Origin: an uncultured Clostridium sp.
Lineage (GTDB): Bacteria; Bacillota; Clostridia; Clostridiales; Clostridiaceae
Assembly: GCF_910588715.1 (NCBI RefSeq)
Contig: NZ_CAJURG010000006.1
Location: forward strand, 1 to 64,000
Length of the DNA stretch: 64,000 nt
Direction: 5' to 3'
Below are positions 44,843 through 53,076 of the stretch, in pieces. Positions within the stretch are counted from its first letter, which is position 1. Each line of letters starts with the position of its first letter. The notes below the pieces were generated by a model, which searched no databases, was not told where the DNA came from, and saw only the letters and a program-made list of their open reading frames with translations. The translations under genes and the position numbers were made by a program.

Positions 44843-44872
44843 AAAAATGAAGGCTAATCTCGCCTCCATTTT
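44843..44872 (-). terminator. Terminator of the antitoxin/doc unit
   Basis: AAAATG-a-AGGC / GCCT-c-CATTTT stem with T-rich end on the minus strand. Part of its sequence (CTCCATTTTATACTTA) recurs at 45698-45713. Confidence 0.5.
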
Positions 44873-44904
44873 ATACTTATTTATTAAATTAATATTTTAA
44901 TAAT

Positions 44905-45291
44905 TTAAATTTTATTATTCATTATGAATGATTTTATATCATCTTTTCCTAAATTTCCACTAGCAACTCCAAGACCTAGATTAATTAAATCTTTTTGAGA
45001 AGGCTTAATTGTAATATTATTTTTGTGACATAAAGTCAATAAAATTATACAACCTACACGTTTATTGCCATCATTAAATCCATGATTTTTTATAAATTAA
45101 TATGAAATCATAGCTATTTTATCTTCAATTTTGGGGTATAAATCTTGCCCATCAAATGTTGCTAGTCCAGAATTTAATGAACTTTCTATTAAGGAAATAT
45201 TTTTTATTCCCTTTGTACCACCATGTTTTTTTATAGTTAAATCGTTTATATAAATAACATCTTCTATGGTTATATTTTCATTATTTAGCAA
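44905..45291 (-). pseudogene. doc: Doc/Fic-type toxin gene broken by one in-frame stop
   Basis: The first 64 codons (ENITIEDVIYINDLTIKKHGG ... EDKIAMISY) are followed by TAA at 45097-45099, and the same frame continues with FIKNHGFNDGNKRVGCIILLT to the stop at 44905, total 128 codons, the normal Doc length. The catalytic motif HxFxDGNKR is intact beyond the stop. A single T-to-A type change in a Leu codon would explain the break. Doc kinases inactivate EF-Tu; here no active toxin is expected unless the stop is read through. Coupled to the antitoxin gene by an 11-base overlap. Confidence 0.85.
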
Positions 45292-45454
45292 GCTCCTTTA
45301 AAGCTTCATCATATTCCTCTACTATTGAATCAATTAATAATTTATTTTCATTTAGTTCCTTAGTTTTTAAATATTCAGTAAAATCAATAATTTCACATAA
45401 CTTTTCATCTGAAATATTTTCAACAACTTTTAATAATTTTTGAGCCAAAGTCAT
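45281..45454 (-). CDS. Antitoxin-like small protein, 57 aa
   Basis: MTLAQKLLKVVENISDEKLCEIIDFTEYLKTKE resembles the DUF2281/antitoxin type with a helical toxin-binding tail (LLIDSIVEEYDEALKELAK). The start at 45454 follows TTGGAGGTG; the longer version (45469) covers this site. Overlaps the toxin pseudogene. Retained intact although its toxin is broken. Confidence 0.7.
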   Translation of the reverse strand: MTLAQKLLKVVENISDEKLCEIIDFTEYLKTKELNENKLLIDSIVEEYDEALKELAK

Positions 45455-45513
45455 TTTAAACACCTCCAAAATACATTATATTTTATTATAACTTAATTAT
45501 TGATAATTTTAAA

Positions 45514-45606
45514 TTATAATATATTAAATTTTATTAAAAATACACTTACTATAAAAGATATTAAAGCCATTATCTTTGTGCGTGATTTAAAATCTAATTT
45601 TTTAAT
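45514..45606 (-). other. Candidate 30-codon membrane peptide without a standard start
   Basis: After GGGGGG (45613-45618) and ATTATTATT the frame reads KKLDFKSRTKIMALISFIVSV and ends FLIKFNIL-stop, a basic head plus hydrophobic segment. There is no ATG, GTG or TTG start at the right distance, so it is either a rare ATT start or not translated. Confidence 0.2.
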
Positions 45607-45711
45607 AATAATCCCCCCAATCTATAGTATAAGATTCACTTAGCTAAAGCTAATTACTATTATTATAATTCATATAATAAGTTAAATGCTAATCCAGTCT
45701 CCATTTTATAC

Positions 45712-45861
45712 TTAATTGCTAAATTGACCTTTATTAATCAGCTTTATGTTTTCTATAACTGCCAATACATCATCTACTTTATAAATAGGTAAATCACTTA
45801 TACGTTGTGCATCTTTTTTCAATAGCAATAAATCAAACTCTGTTTGCTCCCTAAGAATATA
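45712..45861 (-). pseudogene. C-terminal gene fragment, 49 codons
   Basis: Open frame ILREQTEFDLLLLKKDAQRI...YKVDDVLAVIENIKLINKGQF then stop, with a TAA just upstream and no ribosome site. Protein-like composition; looks like the tail of a lost gene in this remnant-rich region (45470-45964). Parent family not recognised. Confidence 0.35.
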
Positions 45862-45882
45862 TTAATTACTTAATTATATAAA

Positions 45883-45919
45883 AAGAAAAAATCTCATATT
45901 TTTTATGAGATTTTTTCTT
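45883..45919 (-). terminator. Terminator of the two-repeat membrane protein gene
   Basis: Perfect 16-base arms AAGAAAAAATCTCATA / TATGAGATTTTTTCTT around a short loop. Confidence 0.8.
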
Positions 45920-45964
45920 ATAAATTCTTATTTTTATTTACTTCTAACTTTAATTTCTAACAAT

Positions 45965-46648
45965 TTAATTTATTCTAATCTCTGCTCCAGATAGCTTTAA
46001 GTATTGTCCATCTTGTATAGTTATATAAGAATCTTCCATTATATTATCGTTAGTAATAATAGAATTCAATACACCCCTACTATCACTAGAAACTTCTATA
46101 TAGCCCATACCCATATTTGAATTAACAGTTACCTTATATTCCCCAGAAGGTATGTCCTTTCCTACAATATAAGTTCCATCTTTATAAACTCCATTCTTAG
46201 GAGTTAATGATGGAGCTTCTGAAACTGCATAAGCTTCTCCACCTCTTAATTTTAAATACTCACCTTCATTAACTGTAATATATGTATGACCAGTTACATT
46301 ATCATTAGATATAATACTATTCAAACTTCCTGTCGAATCAGATGATACTTCTAAATAACCCATTCCTGTTGTTGCAAAAAATACATATTCTCCAGCTGGT
46401 AAATCCGTCCCAATTTTATATGTTCCAGCTTTAATTTTAGTAGGCTTTTTTTCATTAACATCCTTATTTTCACTAGCATCCTTATTTTCATCATTGTTAA
46501 TACTTTCACTAGATGAAATATCATTAGAATTATTTGCTACGTTGTTTACCTCTTCTCCACTATCAGTTGAAATAAATATAACAATAATAATAGCTATAAC
46601 CCATATCCACCATTTTTTCCATATTGGTTTTTTAACTTTTTTATCCAT
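45965..46648 (-). CDS. Membrane-anchored protein with two tandem beta repeats, 227 aa
   Basis: Start at 46648 after GGGGGGAAACTA; the frame from 46699 has no ribosome site. A basic head (MDKKVKKPIWKKWW) and one membrane helix (IWVIAIIIVIFIS) anchor it, followed by an Asn/Asp/Glu-rich linker, then two copies of a 65-70 residue domain: GTYKIGTDLPAGEYVFFATTG ... GYLEVSSDSTGSLNSII and GTYIVGKDIPSGEYKVTVNSN ... GYIEVSSDSRGVLNSII. The domains face outside. Function unknown. It lies 105 bases downstream of the kinase gene in the same direction and behind a palindromic site shared with the lipoprotein gene at 25313. Confidence 0.82.
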   Translation of the reverse strand: MDKKVKKPIWKKWWIWVIAIIIVIFISTDSGEEVNNVANNSNDISSSESINNDENKDASENKDVNEKKPTKIKAGTYKIGTDLPAGEYVFFATTGMGYLEVSSDSTGSLNSIISNDNVTGHTYITVNEGEYLKLRGGEAYAVSEAPSLTPKNGVYKDGTYIVGKDIPSGEYKVTVNSNMGMGYIEVSSDSRGVLNSIITNDNIMEDSYITIQDGQYLKLSGAEIRIN

Positions 46649-46733
46649 TAGTTTCCCCCCAAAAATAATAATATTATAACTCAACTCAAATAAACTCAAC
46701 GGAATTATTCTATTATAATAAAGAACCTTAGTG

Positions 46734-46750
46734 GTATGCTAATGGCATAC
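46734..46750 (-). promoter_or_regulatory. Palindromic operator-like site, copy 2
   Basis: GTATGCTA-A-TGGCATAC differs from copy 1 (25377-25393) at two positions and is followed by the same AATTT. It lies about 85 bases before the start at 46648, just upstream of a TATAAT at about 46711-46716. Confidence 0.5.
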
Positions 46751-46753
46751 AAT

Positions 46754-47926
46754 TTATATAATATTAAATATGTCTAATATAACTCCATATATGGCAAATA
46801 ATAAAATATTATATAATATTAATCCACCTATCTTATTATAAATTTTAGAACTTCTAGTTATAGGTAATACACCTATTATCCCTTTAAAATTGCAGTTTAA
46901 TAAAGTCATCAGCATAAGTAAACTTACAAAAAATATATCCTCTAATATTAATTTAATATTGCCTTTTTCAAAGTTAGCTGTAAGTCCAAAAATCAAAAAA
47001 GAATACCACAAAGTAGCAATAATAATGCTTATAATATTTTTCTTTCTATATCCCGGTATTTCACCTATTATAGAAAAAAACTTATTTTTCTTATATTTAA
47101 TCTTTGTCCCTTTCTTATCATTTAAAGTTTTTGTCCCTTTTTTCTCTATTCCATTGTCCTTTTTTAAATTTAACTTTATATTTTCATTTTTCTCTTTTTC
47201 ACTTAATATTTTACTTAAATCCATTTGCAATTCCTTAACAAATGAATACCTGCTATCTGGAGAAAGGCTAGTACATTTTTCAATTATATCCTTTAACTTA
47301 CCTTCATTTAATTTTTCCTTTATATGCTTACCAGTAGTCAATACATTAATTAATACACCAACTGAATAAATATCACTTCTACAATCTGTTTGTTCAAATC
47401 CAAATTGCTCTGGAGAAGCATACCCCTTGGTCCCTAATATATGTGTGTCCATATTGCTCTCTTCCTTATATACCCTAGATACATCAAAATCTATAAGCTT
47501 CAACACTCCACTATTATCTATAATTATATTTGAAGGCTTTATATCCCTATGTATTACTGGTGGAGTTTGATTATGAAGTATATCTAAAATTGAACATAAA
47601 TTTATAATATACCCTATGGCAATATCTTCATCTAATGAACCATTATCATCTAAAATTCTTTGAAGTGTTTTTCCATTTATAAATTCTTCAATTACTATTA
47701 ATGAATCATCACATTTAAACATTTCATATATTTTAGCCATATAAATATTTTCTATTTTAATTATTTGATTATATACATCAAGATTATAATTTTTTAGCTC
47801 CTTTTTTATATATATTCCATCATCTAATTGACTTCTAACTAAATAAACACTATTTTTCTTAGAATTACTTAACTCTAATAATTCAATATATCTTGATTCC
47901 ATTTCATCAAAGCTTATATTATTCAT
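46754..47926 (-). CDS. Eukaryotic-type Ser/Thr protein kinase with C-terminal membrane helices, 390 aa
   Basis: Kinase core about 15-240: catalytic loop VIHRDIKPSNIII with Asp128, metal-binding DFD in KLIDFDVSRV, activation end GTKGYASPEQFG, and SDIYSVGVLINVLTTG. The VAIK-type Lys is in IYIKKELK; the usual Gly-rich loop is replaced by LELSNSKKNSVYLVR. A Lys-rich linker follows and then three membrane helices (about 300-320, 333-352, 370-388), the reverse of PknB-type order, with no external sensor domain. Start at 47926 (MNNISFDE) follows AAGGGGAAAA; the frame could extend to a TTG at 47995 lacking a ribosome site. Divergent from the XRE gene at 48061. Confidence 0.88.
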   Translation of the reverse strand: MNNISFDEMESRYIELLELSNSKKNSVYLVRSQLDDGIYIKKELKNYNLDVYNQIIKIENIYMAKIYEMFKCDDSLIVIEEFINGKTLQRILDDNGSLDEDIAIGYIINLCSILDILHNQTPPVIHRDIKPSNIIIDNSGVLKLIDFDVSRVYKEESNMDTHILGTKGYASPEQFGFEQTDCRSDIYSVGVLINVLTTGKHIKEKLNEGKLKDIIEKCTSLSPDSRYSFVKELQMDLSKILSEKEKNENIKLNLKKDNGIEKKGTKTLNDKKGTKIKYKKNKFFSIIGEIPGYRKKNIISIIIATLWYSFLIFGLTANFEKGNIKLILEDIFFVSLLMLMTLLNCNFKGIIGVLPITRSSKIYNKIGGLILYNILLFAIYGVILDIFNII

Positions 47927-47991
47927 TCCTTTTTTCCCCTTATTTATTTGATTTTTAACAATTTTTATTTTATCATTATTATATATCTCAC

Positions 47992-48035
47992 TCAATAAAT
48001 CAACAAATCAAATAAACAAGTCAATAAATCAATAA
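47992..48035. repeat. Direct repeats in the kinase/XRE divergent promoter
   Basis: Five copies of TCAAYAAA-like units (TCAATAAA, TCAACAAA, TCAAATAAA, TCAATAAA, TCAATAAA) spaced 8-13 bases. Position between divergent genes suggests binding sites for the XRE-type protein. Confidence 0.5.
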
Positions 48036-48060
48036 AAATATTAAGGGAGATAATTAAAAA

Positions 48061-48504
48061 ATGAAAAATAACAATACAGACGAGCTTGATAAGATTATTA
48101 ATAATATTAATTCTGAAAATGACATTGATAAATTTATAAAAAATCAACTTTCTTCAGTGTCTACTTTAAAATTTCATGAATATATAGATGATATAAGAAT
48201 TTCTAAAAAAATTAAAAAAAGCACTCTTGTTGCTGATTCTGAAATTAACAGAACTTACTGTTATCAAATTTTAAATGGAACAAAAAACCCTAGTCGTGAT
48301 AATGTAATTAAAATAGCCTTAGCTTGTAATTTATCTTTAGTACAGGCTAATAAAGCTTTAACTCTTGCTGGATTTAATAAGCTTTATTCAAAAGATGTAC
48401 GTGATAGCTTAATTATTTATTTTATAAATAATTGCTATTCAGTTGTTAATGCAAATATCATATTAGATAAATACCAATTATCATTACTTGGAAATTGTGA
48501 ATAA
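48061..48504 (+). CDS. XRE-type helix-turn-helix regulator, 147 aa
   Basis: Residues about 35-105 form a lambda-repressor-like domain: LKFHEYIDDIRISKKIKKST, then the recognition part INRTYCYQILNGTKNPSRDNVIKIALACNLSLVQANKALTLAG. N- and C-terminal helical extensions are of unknown role (YFINNCYSVVNANIILDKYQ). In Firmicutes regulators of this subtype are found beside Ser/Thr kinases. Ribosome site AAGGGAGA. Probably binds the direct repeats upstream of it and of the kinase gene. Confidence 0.85.
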   Translation: MKNNNTDELDKIINNINSENDIDKFIKNQLSSVSTLKFHEYIDDIRISKKIKKSTLVADSEINRTYCYQILNGTKNPSRDNVIKIALACNLSLVQANKALTLAGFNKLYSKDVRDSLIIYFINNCYSVVNANIILDKYQLSLLGNCE

Positions 48505-48508
48505 TAAA

Positions 48509-48547
48509 AAAGCTACAGTTAAAGGAGTTTTCTTTTAACTGTAGCTT
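48509..48547. terminator. Bidirectional terminator
   Basis: AAAGCTACAGTTAAA / TTTAACTGTAGCTTT stem between convergent genes, with A run before and T run after. Confidence 0.85.
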
Positions 48548-48559
48548 TAATTTTTTATA

Positions 48560-50158
48560 TTATTTTTTATTTATCCACTCATGAAGTAATCTTTGGAATG
48601 ATTTAATTAAGCTTTCTGTACTAGTTAAGTCTGCTTCTGCTTTATGAACAGCAATATTACCAGTTTGCCTAATTTCATGTAATAATTTTAATTCTTTTTC
48701 ATCAGCAAGTCCATTTTCTTTTATAATATTTAACCTTTCAAATGTACTTAAATTTAAATATTTATAAGGTAATATATCTGATTGCATCAATATCTCCTCT
48801 ACCAATATTCCACTAGCACGTCTTAAATGTGACAATGCTCCTATATAATCTTCTATAAGCATACTCTTTTTACTTCTTTCAATATCCAAGAATATATTTT
48901 TAATATTTTCACTGTAAACTATATTCATACTAGTTATAGCAACTTCATTATTATCTTTTATATACTTATCAACAAATTCGAAGTAATCCCCTTTTATATT
49001 ATATCCTTCTCTATTATATCCATTAGAATCATAACCTTGTCTATTGTACCCTTGAAGGTCTATTCCATCTAAATTAAATCCCTCTCTATCATAGCCATTT
49101 TTGTTATAACCTTTTTTATCATAACCATCTTTATCATAACCATATGTATTAAAACCATATCTGTCATACCCTTCTTTATTATAACCCTCTTTATTATATC
49201 CTCCTCGATTATAACCCTCTTTATTAAATCCTAGAGCATTAAATCCATCAGCACCATATCCATCTTCATTGAAATATGTACCATTTTGATTTCTACCTTC
49301 TTTGTTAAATCCATTTATATCATAACCATCTTTGTTGTAGCCCTCTTTATCATATCCATATTTATCATAGCTCTTTCTATAATATCCATTTTTATTATAT
49401 CCATTTTTATTATATCCATTTCTATCATATCCCCACCTATCATATCCATCTCTATTATATCTATTTCTGTCATATCCCCACCTATCGTATCCTTCTTTAT
49501 TATATCCCTCTTTATCAAACCCATCTATGCTATATGCTTTTCTATTATATCCCCACCTATCATATCCTTCTTTATTATATCCATCTTTATCATACCCATT
49601 ATTATCATACCTTGTTCCATTTTTATGAATACCATTTACGCTAAATCCTTTTTTATCATAGCCATCTTCATCATACCCATTATTATCATACCTGGTTCCA
49701 TTTTTATGAATACCATTTAAATTAAATCCATTTTTATTATATCCGTTTATATCATAGCCATCTTTATCATACCCATTATCATCATATCTTGTTCCATTTT
49801 TATGCATACCATTTAAACTAAATCCATTGTTATCATATTTTGTTGCATTCTTATGCATACCATTTAAATTAAATCCTTTTATATCATAACCATTTCTATC
49901 ATACCCATTTTCATCATACCTTGTTCCATTTTTATGAATACCATTTAATTTAAATCCTTTTTTATCATATCCTTCTTTATCATACCCATTATTATCATAC
50001 CTGGTTCCATTTCTATGAATACCATTTAATTTAAATCCTTTTTTATCATATCCTTCTTTGTCATAGCCATTTTCATCATACTTTGTTCCATTCCTATGTA
50101 TACCATTAGCGTCAAATCCTCTTTCATCATATTTTTTAAATATATTAAATATACTCAT
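48560..50158 (-). CDS. Pentapeptide-type tandem repeat protein with C-terminal DUF4145 domain, 532 aa
   Basis: Start at 50158 (MSIFNIFKKYDERG), with GGGAAGGGGA upstream; the longer frame begins at a TTG inside that site. Residues about 9-400 are roughly 75 copies of a five-residue unit (Y/F/I/T)-(D/N/H)-x-(N/D/E/K)-G, as in YDKEG-YDKKG-FKLNG-IHRNG. The C-terminal 125 residues (DYIGALSHLRRASGILVEEIL ... LLHEIRQTGNIAVHKAEADLT) match DUF4145, a HEPN-related fold with the RxxGNxxxH motif. No signal or membrane segment. I know no function for this pairing. It is convergent with the XRE gene and part of the kinase locus. Confidence 0.82.
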   Translation of the reverse strand: MSIFNIFKKYDERGFDANGIHRNGTKYDENGYDKEGYDKKGFKLNGIHRNGTRYDNNGYDKEGYDKKGFKLNGIHKNGTRYDENGYDRNGYDIKGFNLNGMHKNATKYDNNGFSLNGMHKNGTRYDDNGYDKDGYDINGYNKNGFNLNGIHKNGTRYDNNGYDEDGYDKKGFSVNGIHKNGTRYDNNGYDKDGYNKEGYDRWGYNRKAYSIDGFDKEGYNKEGYDRWGYDRNRYNRDGYDRWGYDRNGYNKNGYNKNGYYRKSYDKYGYDKEGYNKDGYDINGFNKEGRNQNGTYFNEDGYGADGFNALGFNKEGYNRGGYNKEGYNKEGYDRYGFNTYGYDKDGYDKKGYNKNGYDREGFNLDGIDLQGYNRQGYDSNGYNREGYNIKGDYFEFVDKYIKDNNEVAITSMNIVYSENIKNIFLDIERSKKSMLIEDYIGALSHLRRASGILVEEILMQSDILPYKYLNLSTFERLNIIKENGLADEKELKLLHEIRQTGNIAVHKAEADLTSTESLIKSFQRLLHEWINKK

Positions 50159-50282
50159 TTTTAATCCCCTTCCCAAATAATATTAAAAGTATAAAAATAC
50201 ATAATTTAACTTATTATAAATTATATCCAAATGTACATATTAACTCAATATCATTAATAAAACAAAAAATCCAACTTACGTA

Positions 50283-50341
50283 AAAAACCCCACTTATTTA
50301 TGATACAATTACTTATATCAATTAATAAATGAGGTTTTTAT
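50283..50341 (-). terminator. Hairpin near the 47-aa gene
   Basis: AAAAACC-cCACTTATTTAT / ATAAATGAGGTTTTT arms with mismatches and a long loop; T run on both sides, downstream of the leftward gene ending at 50395. Confidence 0.45.
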
Positions 50342-50394
50342 TATTAAAATAATAAATTAATTATTTCTTATTTAACATAATTTTATCTTCTTTT

Positions 50395-50538
50395 TTAATC
50401 TAATCCAGTATTGCTTCCCGGAATATTTTCATCAATTCCTTCTAACTTTTCATGTACAATTTCATCTACATCAATTAATCTTTGTTGCATTTCTAAAGCT
50501 TTATAAAACTTTTCTTTATTTTTATTATCTTTTTTCAA
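50395..50538 (-). CDS. Small acidic protein, 47 aa, TTG start
   Basis: The TTG at 50538 follows GGGGG by ten bases. The product starts (M)KKDNKNKEKFYKALEMQQRL and ends NIPGSNTGLD. Helical, charged, no Cys. Function not recognised. The open frame, codon composition and ribosome site support it; the unusual start limits confidence. Confidence 0.5.
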   Translation of the reverse strand: MKKDNKNKEKFYKALEMQQRLIDVDEIVHEKLEGIDENIPGSNTGLD

Positions 50539-50600
50539 ATCGGCGATACCCCCTAAAATATTTTAATAATAGTATCTCCAAACTTTAAAAATAATATTTA

Positions 50601-50777
50601 TTAATTTTGCTCCTTTAAATATTCCTCATAAAAGTTAGTTAAAATATCATACTCCTCTTGAGATAAAAACTTACTATTATACTTTTCATCTAAATCCTTT
50701 TGTGTAAATCCAAGGAATCTTACCTTATTTTTATAAAGTTCAATTAATCCTAATCTTACGTTATTATTTTCACTCAT
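50601..50777 (-). CDS. Small protein, 58 aa, XkdX-like in length and composition
   Basis: ATG 50777 (MSENNNVRLGLIELYKNKVRF) lies 8 bases after AAAGGAG; an ATG at 50816 would put this site inside. The end KYNSKFLSQEEYDILTNFYEEYL resembles the small phage XkdX family, but evidence is weak. No operon partner except the 47-residue gene downstream (62 bases). Confidence 0.6.
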   Translation of the reverse strand: MSENNNVRLGLIELYKNKVRFLGFTQKDLDEKYNSKFLSQEEYDILTNFYEEYLKEQN

Positions 50778-50938
50778 TTTCATTTCTCCTTTAAACTTTA
50801 ATTTAATTTTCTTCATTATATACTACTTATATATTTTATTACAACAACTTTTCTTATCTTATTTGTACCCATACATTCGCATTTCTTTTGTAATTAGCTT
50901 ATCATTTAAACATAGAGTTTTTTTGGAGGAAACTAATT

Positions 50939-51451
50939 ATGAAAAAACAAATTCGTACTAAAGATTTAACTAAAATTGCAATTATGGCTGCCTTAGTTTG
51001 TGTAGCAACATTTTTAATTAAAATTCCATCATTAAATGGATATACCCATATAGGTGATTCCATGGTTATTATCTCTGCTTTAATTTTAGGAAAGAAAAAA
51101 GGTGCTTTAGCTGCCGGTCTTGGAGCTTCCCTTTGTGATTTATTAAGTGGATATATGCAATATATAATTCCTACATTTTTAATTAAATCTATTATGGTAT
51201 TAATAATTGCAACAATTTTAGAAACTTTAATTAATAAAACTAAATTTGCATTTATTATTTCTTCTATTATAGGTTGTGTGTTTCAAATTTTTGCTTATTC
51301 CTTAGTTGAAACTATGCTTTATGGTTTTCCTGCTGCTTTAGCTTCTATTCCAGCTAATATTATTCAATCAATAGTTGGAATAGTTTTAGCAACTATTTTA
51401 GCTTCTGTACTTGAAAAATCAAATGTATTAAAAAAATTAAAAAATGCGTAA
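50939..51451 (+). CDS. ECF transporter S component, 170 aa
   Basis: Substrate-binding membrane subunit of an energy-coupling-factor vitamin transporter. About six membrane helices; the N-terminal TKDLTKIAIMAALVCVATFLIKIP contains the Ala motif that binds the T component, and GDSMVIISALILGKKKGALAAGLGASLCDLLSGY is typical of the S fold. The substrate (vitamin or pyrimidine precursor) cannot be read. No EcfA/EcfT genes adjoin, as expected for group II ECF. Ribosome site TTGGAGGAAA. Confidence 0.88.
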   Translation: MKKQIRTKDLTKIAIMAALVCVATFLIKIPSLNGYTHIGDSMVIISALILGKKKGALAAGLGASLCDLLSGYMQYIIPTFLIKSIMVLIIATILETLINKTKFAFIISSIIGCVFQIFAYSLVETMLYGFPAALASIPANIIQSIVGIVLATILASVLEKSNVLKKLKNA

Positions 51452-51459
51452 TATAATAA

Positions 51460-51500
51460 AAAAAATTCCCTAATAGAATTTCTATTAAGGAATTTTTATT
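51460..51500. terminator. Bidirectional terminator
   Basis: AAAAATTCC-c-TAATA / TATTA-a-GGAATTTTT stem between convergent genes. Confidence 0.8.
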
Positions 51501-51507
51501 TTAAATT

Positions 51508-53076
51508 TTAGAATCCAAATGGTATTTTAAATGCGAAGAATCCTAATAAAAGAATTGTCCAACCAATTATGAAGCTTACTGAGTAAGGCATCATTAATCT
51601 TATCATATCACCAATTGTATATTCTGGTTTATATTTTCTCATAAATACTAATATAATACCTGCATAAGACATTAATGGAGTTATTATATTAGTTGATGAA
51701 TCAGCAACTCTATAAGCTGCAGCAACAACTTCTGGTGTCATATTTGAATTTACTTGATATAACATTGGTAAGAATATTGGACCAAGTAACATCCACTTTG
51801 AAGTTAATCCACCAACAAAAAGGTTGATTATAGCTGTTATTAATATAAATCCTATTATTAAAAGTATTGGATACTCTGATAAATTCATAGCTTTTAATAA
51901 GTTACCACCTAAGTAAGTGATGTAAGTTCCAAGTCCACTTTTAGATAATAATGCAAGGAAGTTGTATGAGAAGAATGTTAAAACAAGTACTGCTCCCATA
52001 GAACCCATTTGTTTAGACATACCCTTTACTACATCATTAGCATTTTTAAATTTTCCAACCTTTACACCATAAAATACTCCAGGTACAAAGAATAAGAATG
52101 TTATTATTAATATTATATTATCCATAAATGGAGTTACTTTTGAACCTGTTTCTGCATCTATAAATGTTTTTAATGGTCCAAAGTATAAACCTACTGCACA
52201 AACAGCTGCAATTAAAAATCCTATTCCAGCAAATTTAAGTGCCTTATTTTCAACTGGCTTAACTGTGAAATCATCTAAGTTCATATCTTCTGGAATTATA
52301 AAGCTTTCTTTTTCAAGTCTTGGCTTTATTATTTTCATAGTTACAAAAGCACCTATAGCAGCTAATAAAAATGTAGAAGTAACAACAAAGTAGTAATGCA
52401 TAGTAGCTGGATTAAGAGCTTGTCCTAAAGAATTAGTAAAAGGAATTCCTTGCCCTTCTGCAAATATCTTTGCATTGTTACCAACTATAATATCAACTGG
52501 TGTAGCTGGTAATAAGTTTGCACTAAACCCTGCTGAAACCCCAGCAAATGCAGCAGCCATACCAATAAGAGGATTTTTCTTTAATCCTGCATATAAAAGA
52601 CCTGCTAAAGGTATTAATATTACATATCCTGCATCTGTAGCTATACTACTCATTATTCCTAAAAATACTAAAACTATTGGAAGCATTTTATCTGAAACCT
52701 TTAATCCTACCTTTTTAATTAATGTAGATAAAAGTCCTGATTCTTCTGCAAGTCCAACTCCTAGCATAACAACAAGAATTGTACCTAGTACTCCTCCCCC
52801 ATAAGCTAACCAGTTATTAAGTAATGCATTTGAAAATATCCATTGAATATTTTCTGCATCAAACATATTTAAAATAGTATGTGTTGTATAAGAGCCATCT
52901 CCATTCATAACCTCAAATGTTTTTCCTCCAAGGAAAAAAGTTGCAGCTAAAACAACCACATAAAATATAGCAAATATAATTACTGGGTCTGGTATTTTTT
53001 TACCTATCCTCTCTATTAACGATACTTTTTTCTTTTCCTGTAAATCAATTACAGAACTCTCTTTTCTCTGTTCCAT
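51508..53076 (-). CDS. abgT: AbgT-family transporter, 522 aa
   Basis: Membrane carrier related to E. coli AbgT (p-aminobenzoyl-glutamate) and MtrF. About 12 membrane helices: IPDPVIIFAIFYVVVLAATFF at the start, VMLGVGLAEESGLL, the motif SSIATDAGYVILIPLAGLLYA, GVSAGFSANLLPATPVDIIVG, and the late DSSTNIITPLMSYAGIILVF hairpin. Substrate by homology may be p-aminobenzoyl-glutamate or a related dipeptide product. Ribosome site TTGGGGGGA. Stands alone. Confidence 0.9.
   Translation of the reverse strand: MEQRKESSVIDLQEKKKVSLIERIGKKIPDPVIIFAIFYVVVLAATFFLGGKTFEVMNGDGSYTTHTILNMFDAENIQWIFSNALLNNWLAYGGGVLGTILVVMLGVGLAEESGLLSTLIKKVGLKVSDKMLPIVLVFLGIMSSIATDAGYVILIPLAGLLYAGLKKNPLIGMAAAFAGVSAGFSANLLPATPVDIIVGNNAKIFAEGQGIPFTNSLGQALNPATMHYYFVVTSTFLLAAIGAFVTMKIIKPRLEKESFIIPEDMNLDDFTVKPVENKALKFAGIGFLIAAVCAVGLYFGPLKTFIDAETGSKVTPFMDNIILIITFLFFVPGVFYGVKVGKFKNANDVVKGMSKQMGSMGAVLVLTFFSYNFLALLSKSGLGTYITYLGGNLLKAMNLSEYPILLIIGFILITAIINLFVGGLTSKWMLLGPIFLPMLYQVNSNMTPEVVAAAYRVADSSTNIITPLMSYAGIILVFMRKYKPEYTIGDMIRLMMPYSVSFIIGWTILLLGFFAFKIPFGF

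Noticed and set aside
49286..49720. Open frame opposite the pentapeptide repeat gene (Ile/Ser-rich, 144 codons)
   Set aside because: Periodic reflection of the repeat DNA, no ribosome site.
50820..50938. Riboswitch upstream of the ECF S component
   Set aside because: The leader is short and AT-rich with no conserved vitamin-riboswitch core or terminator.
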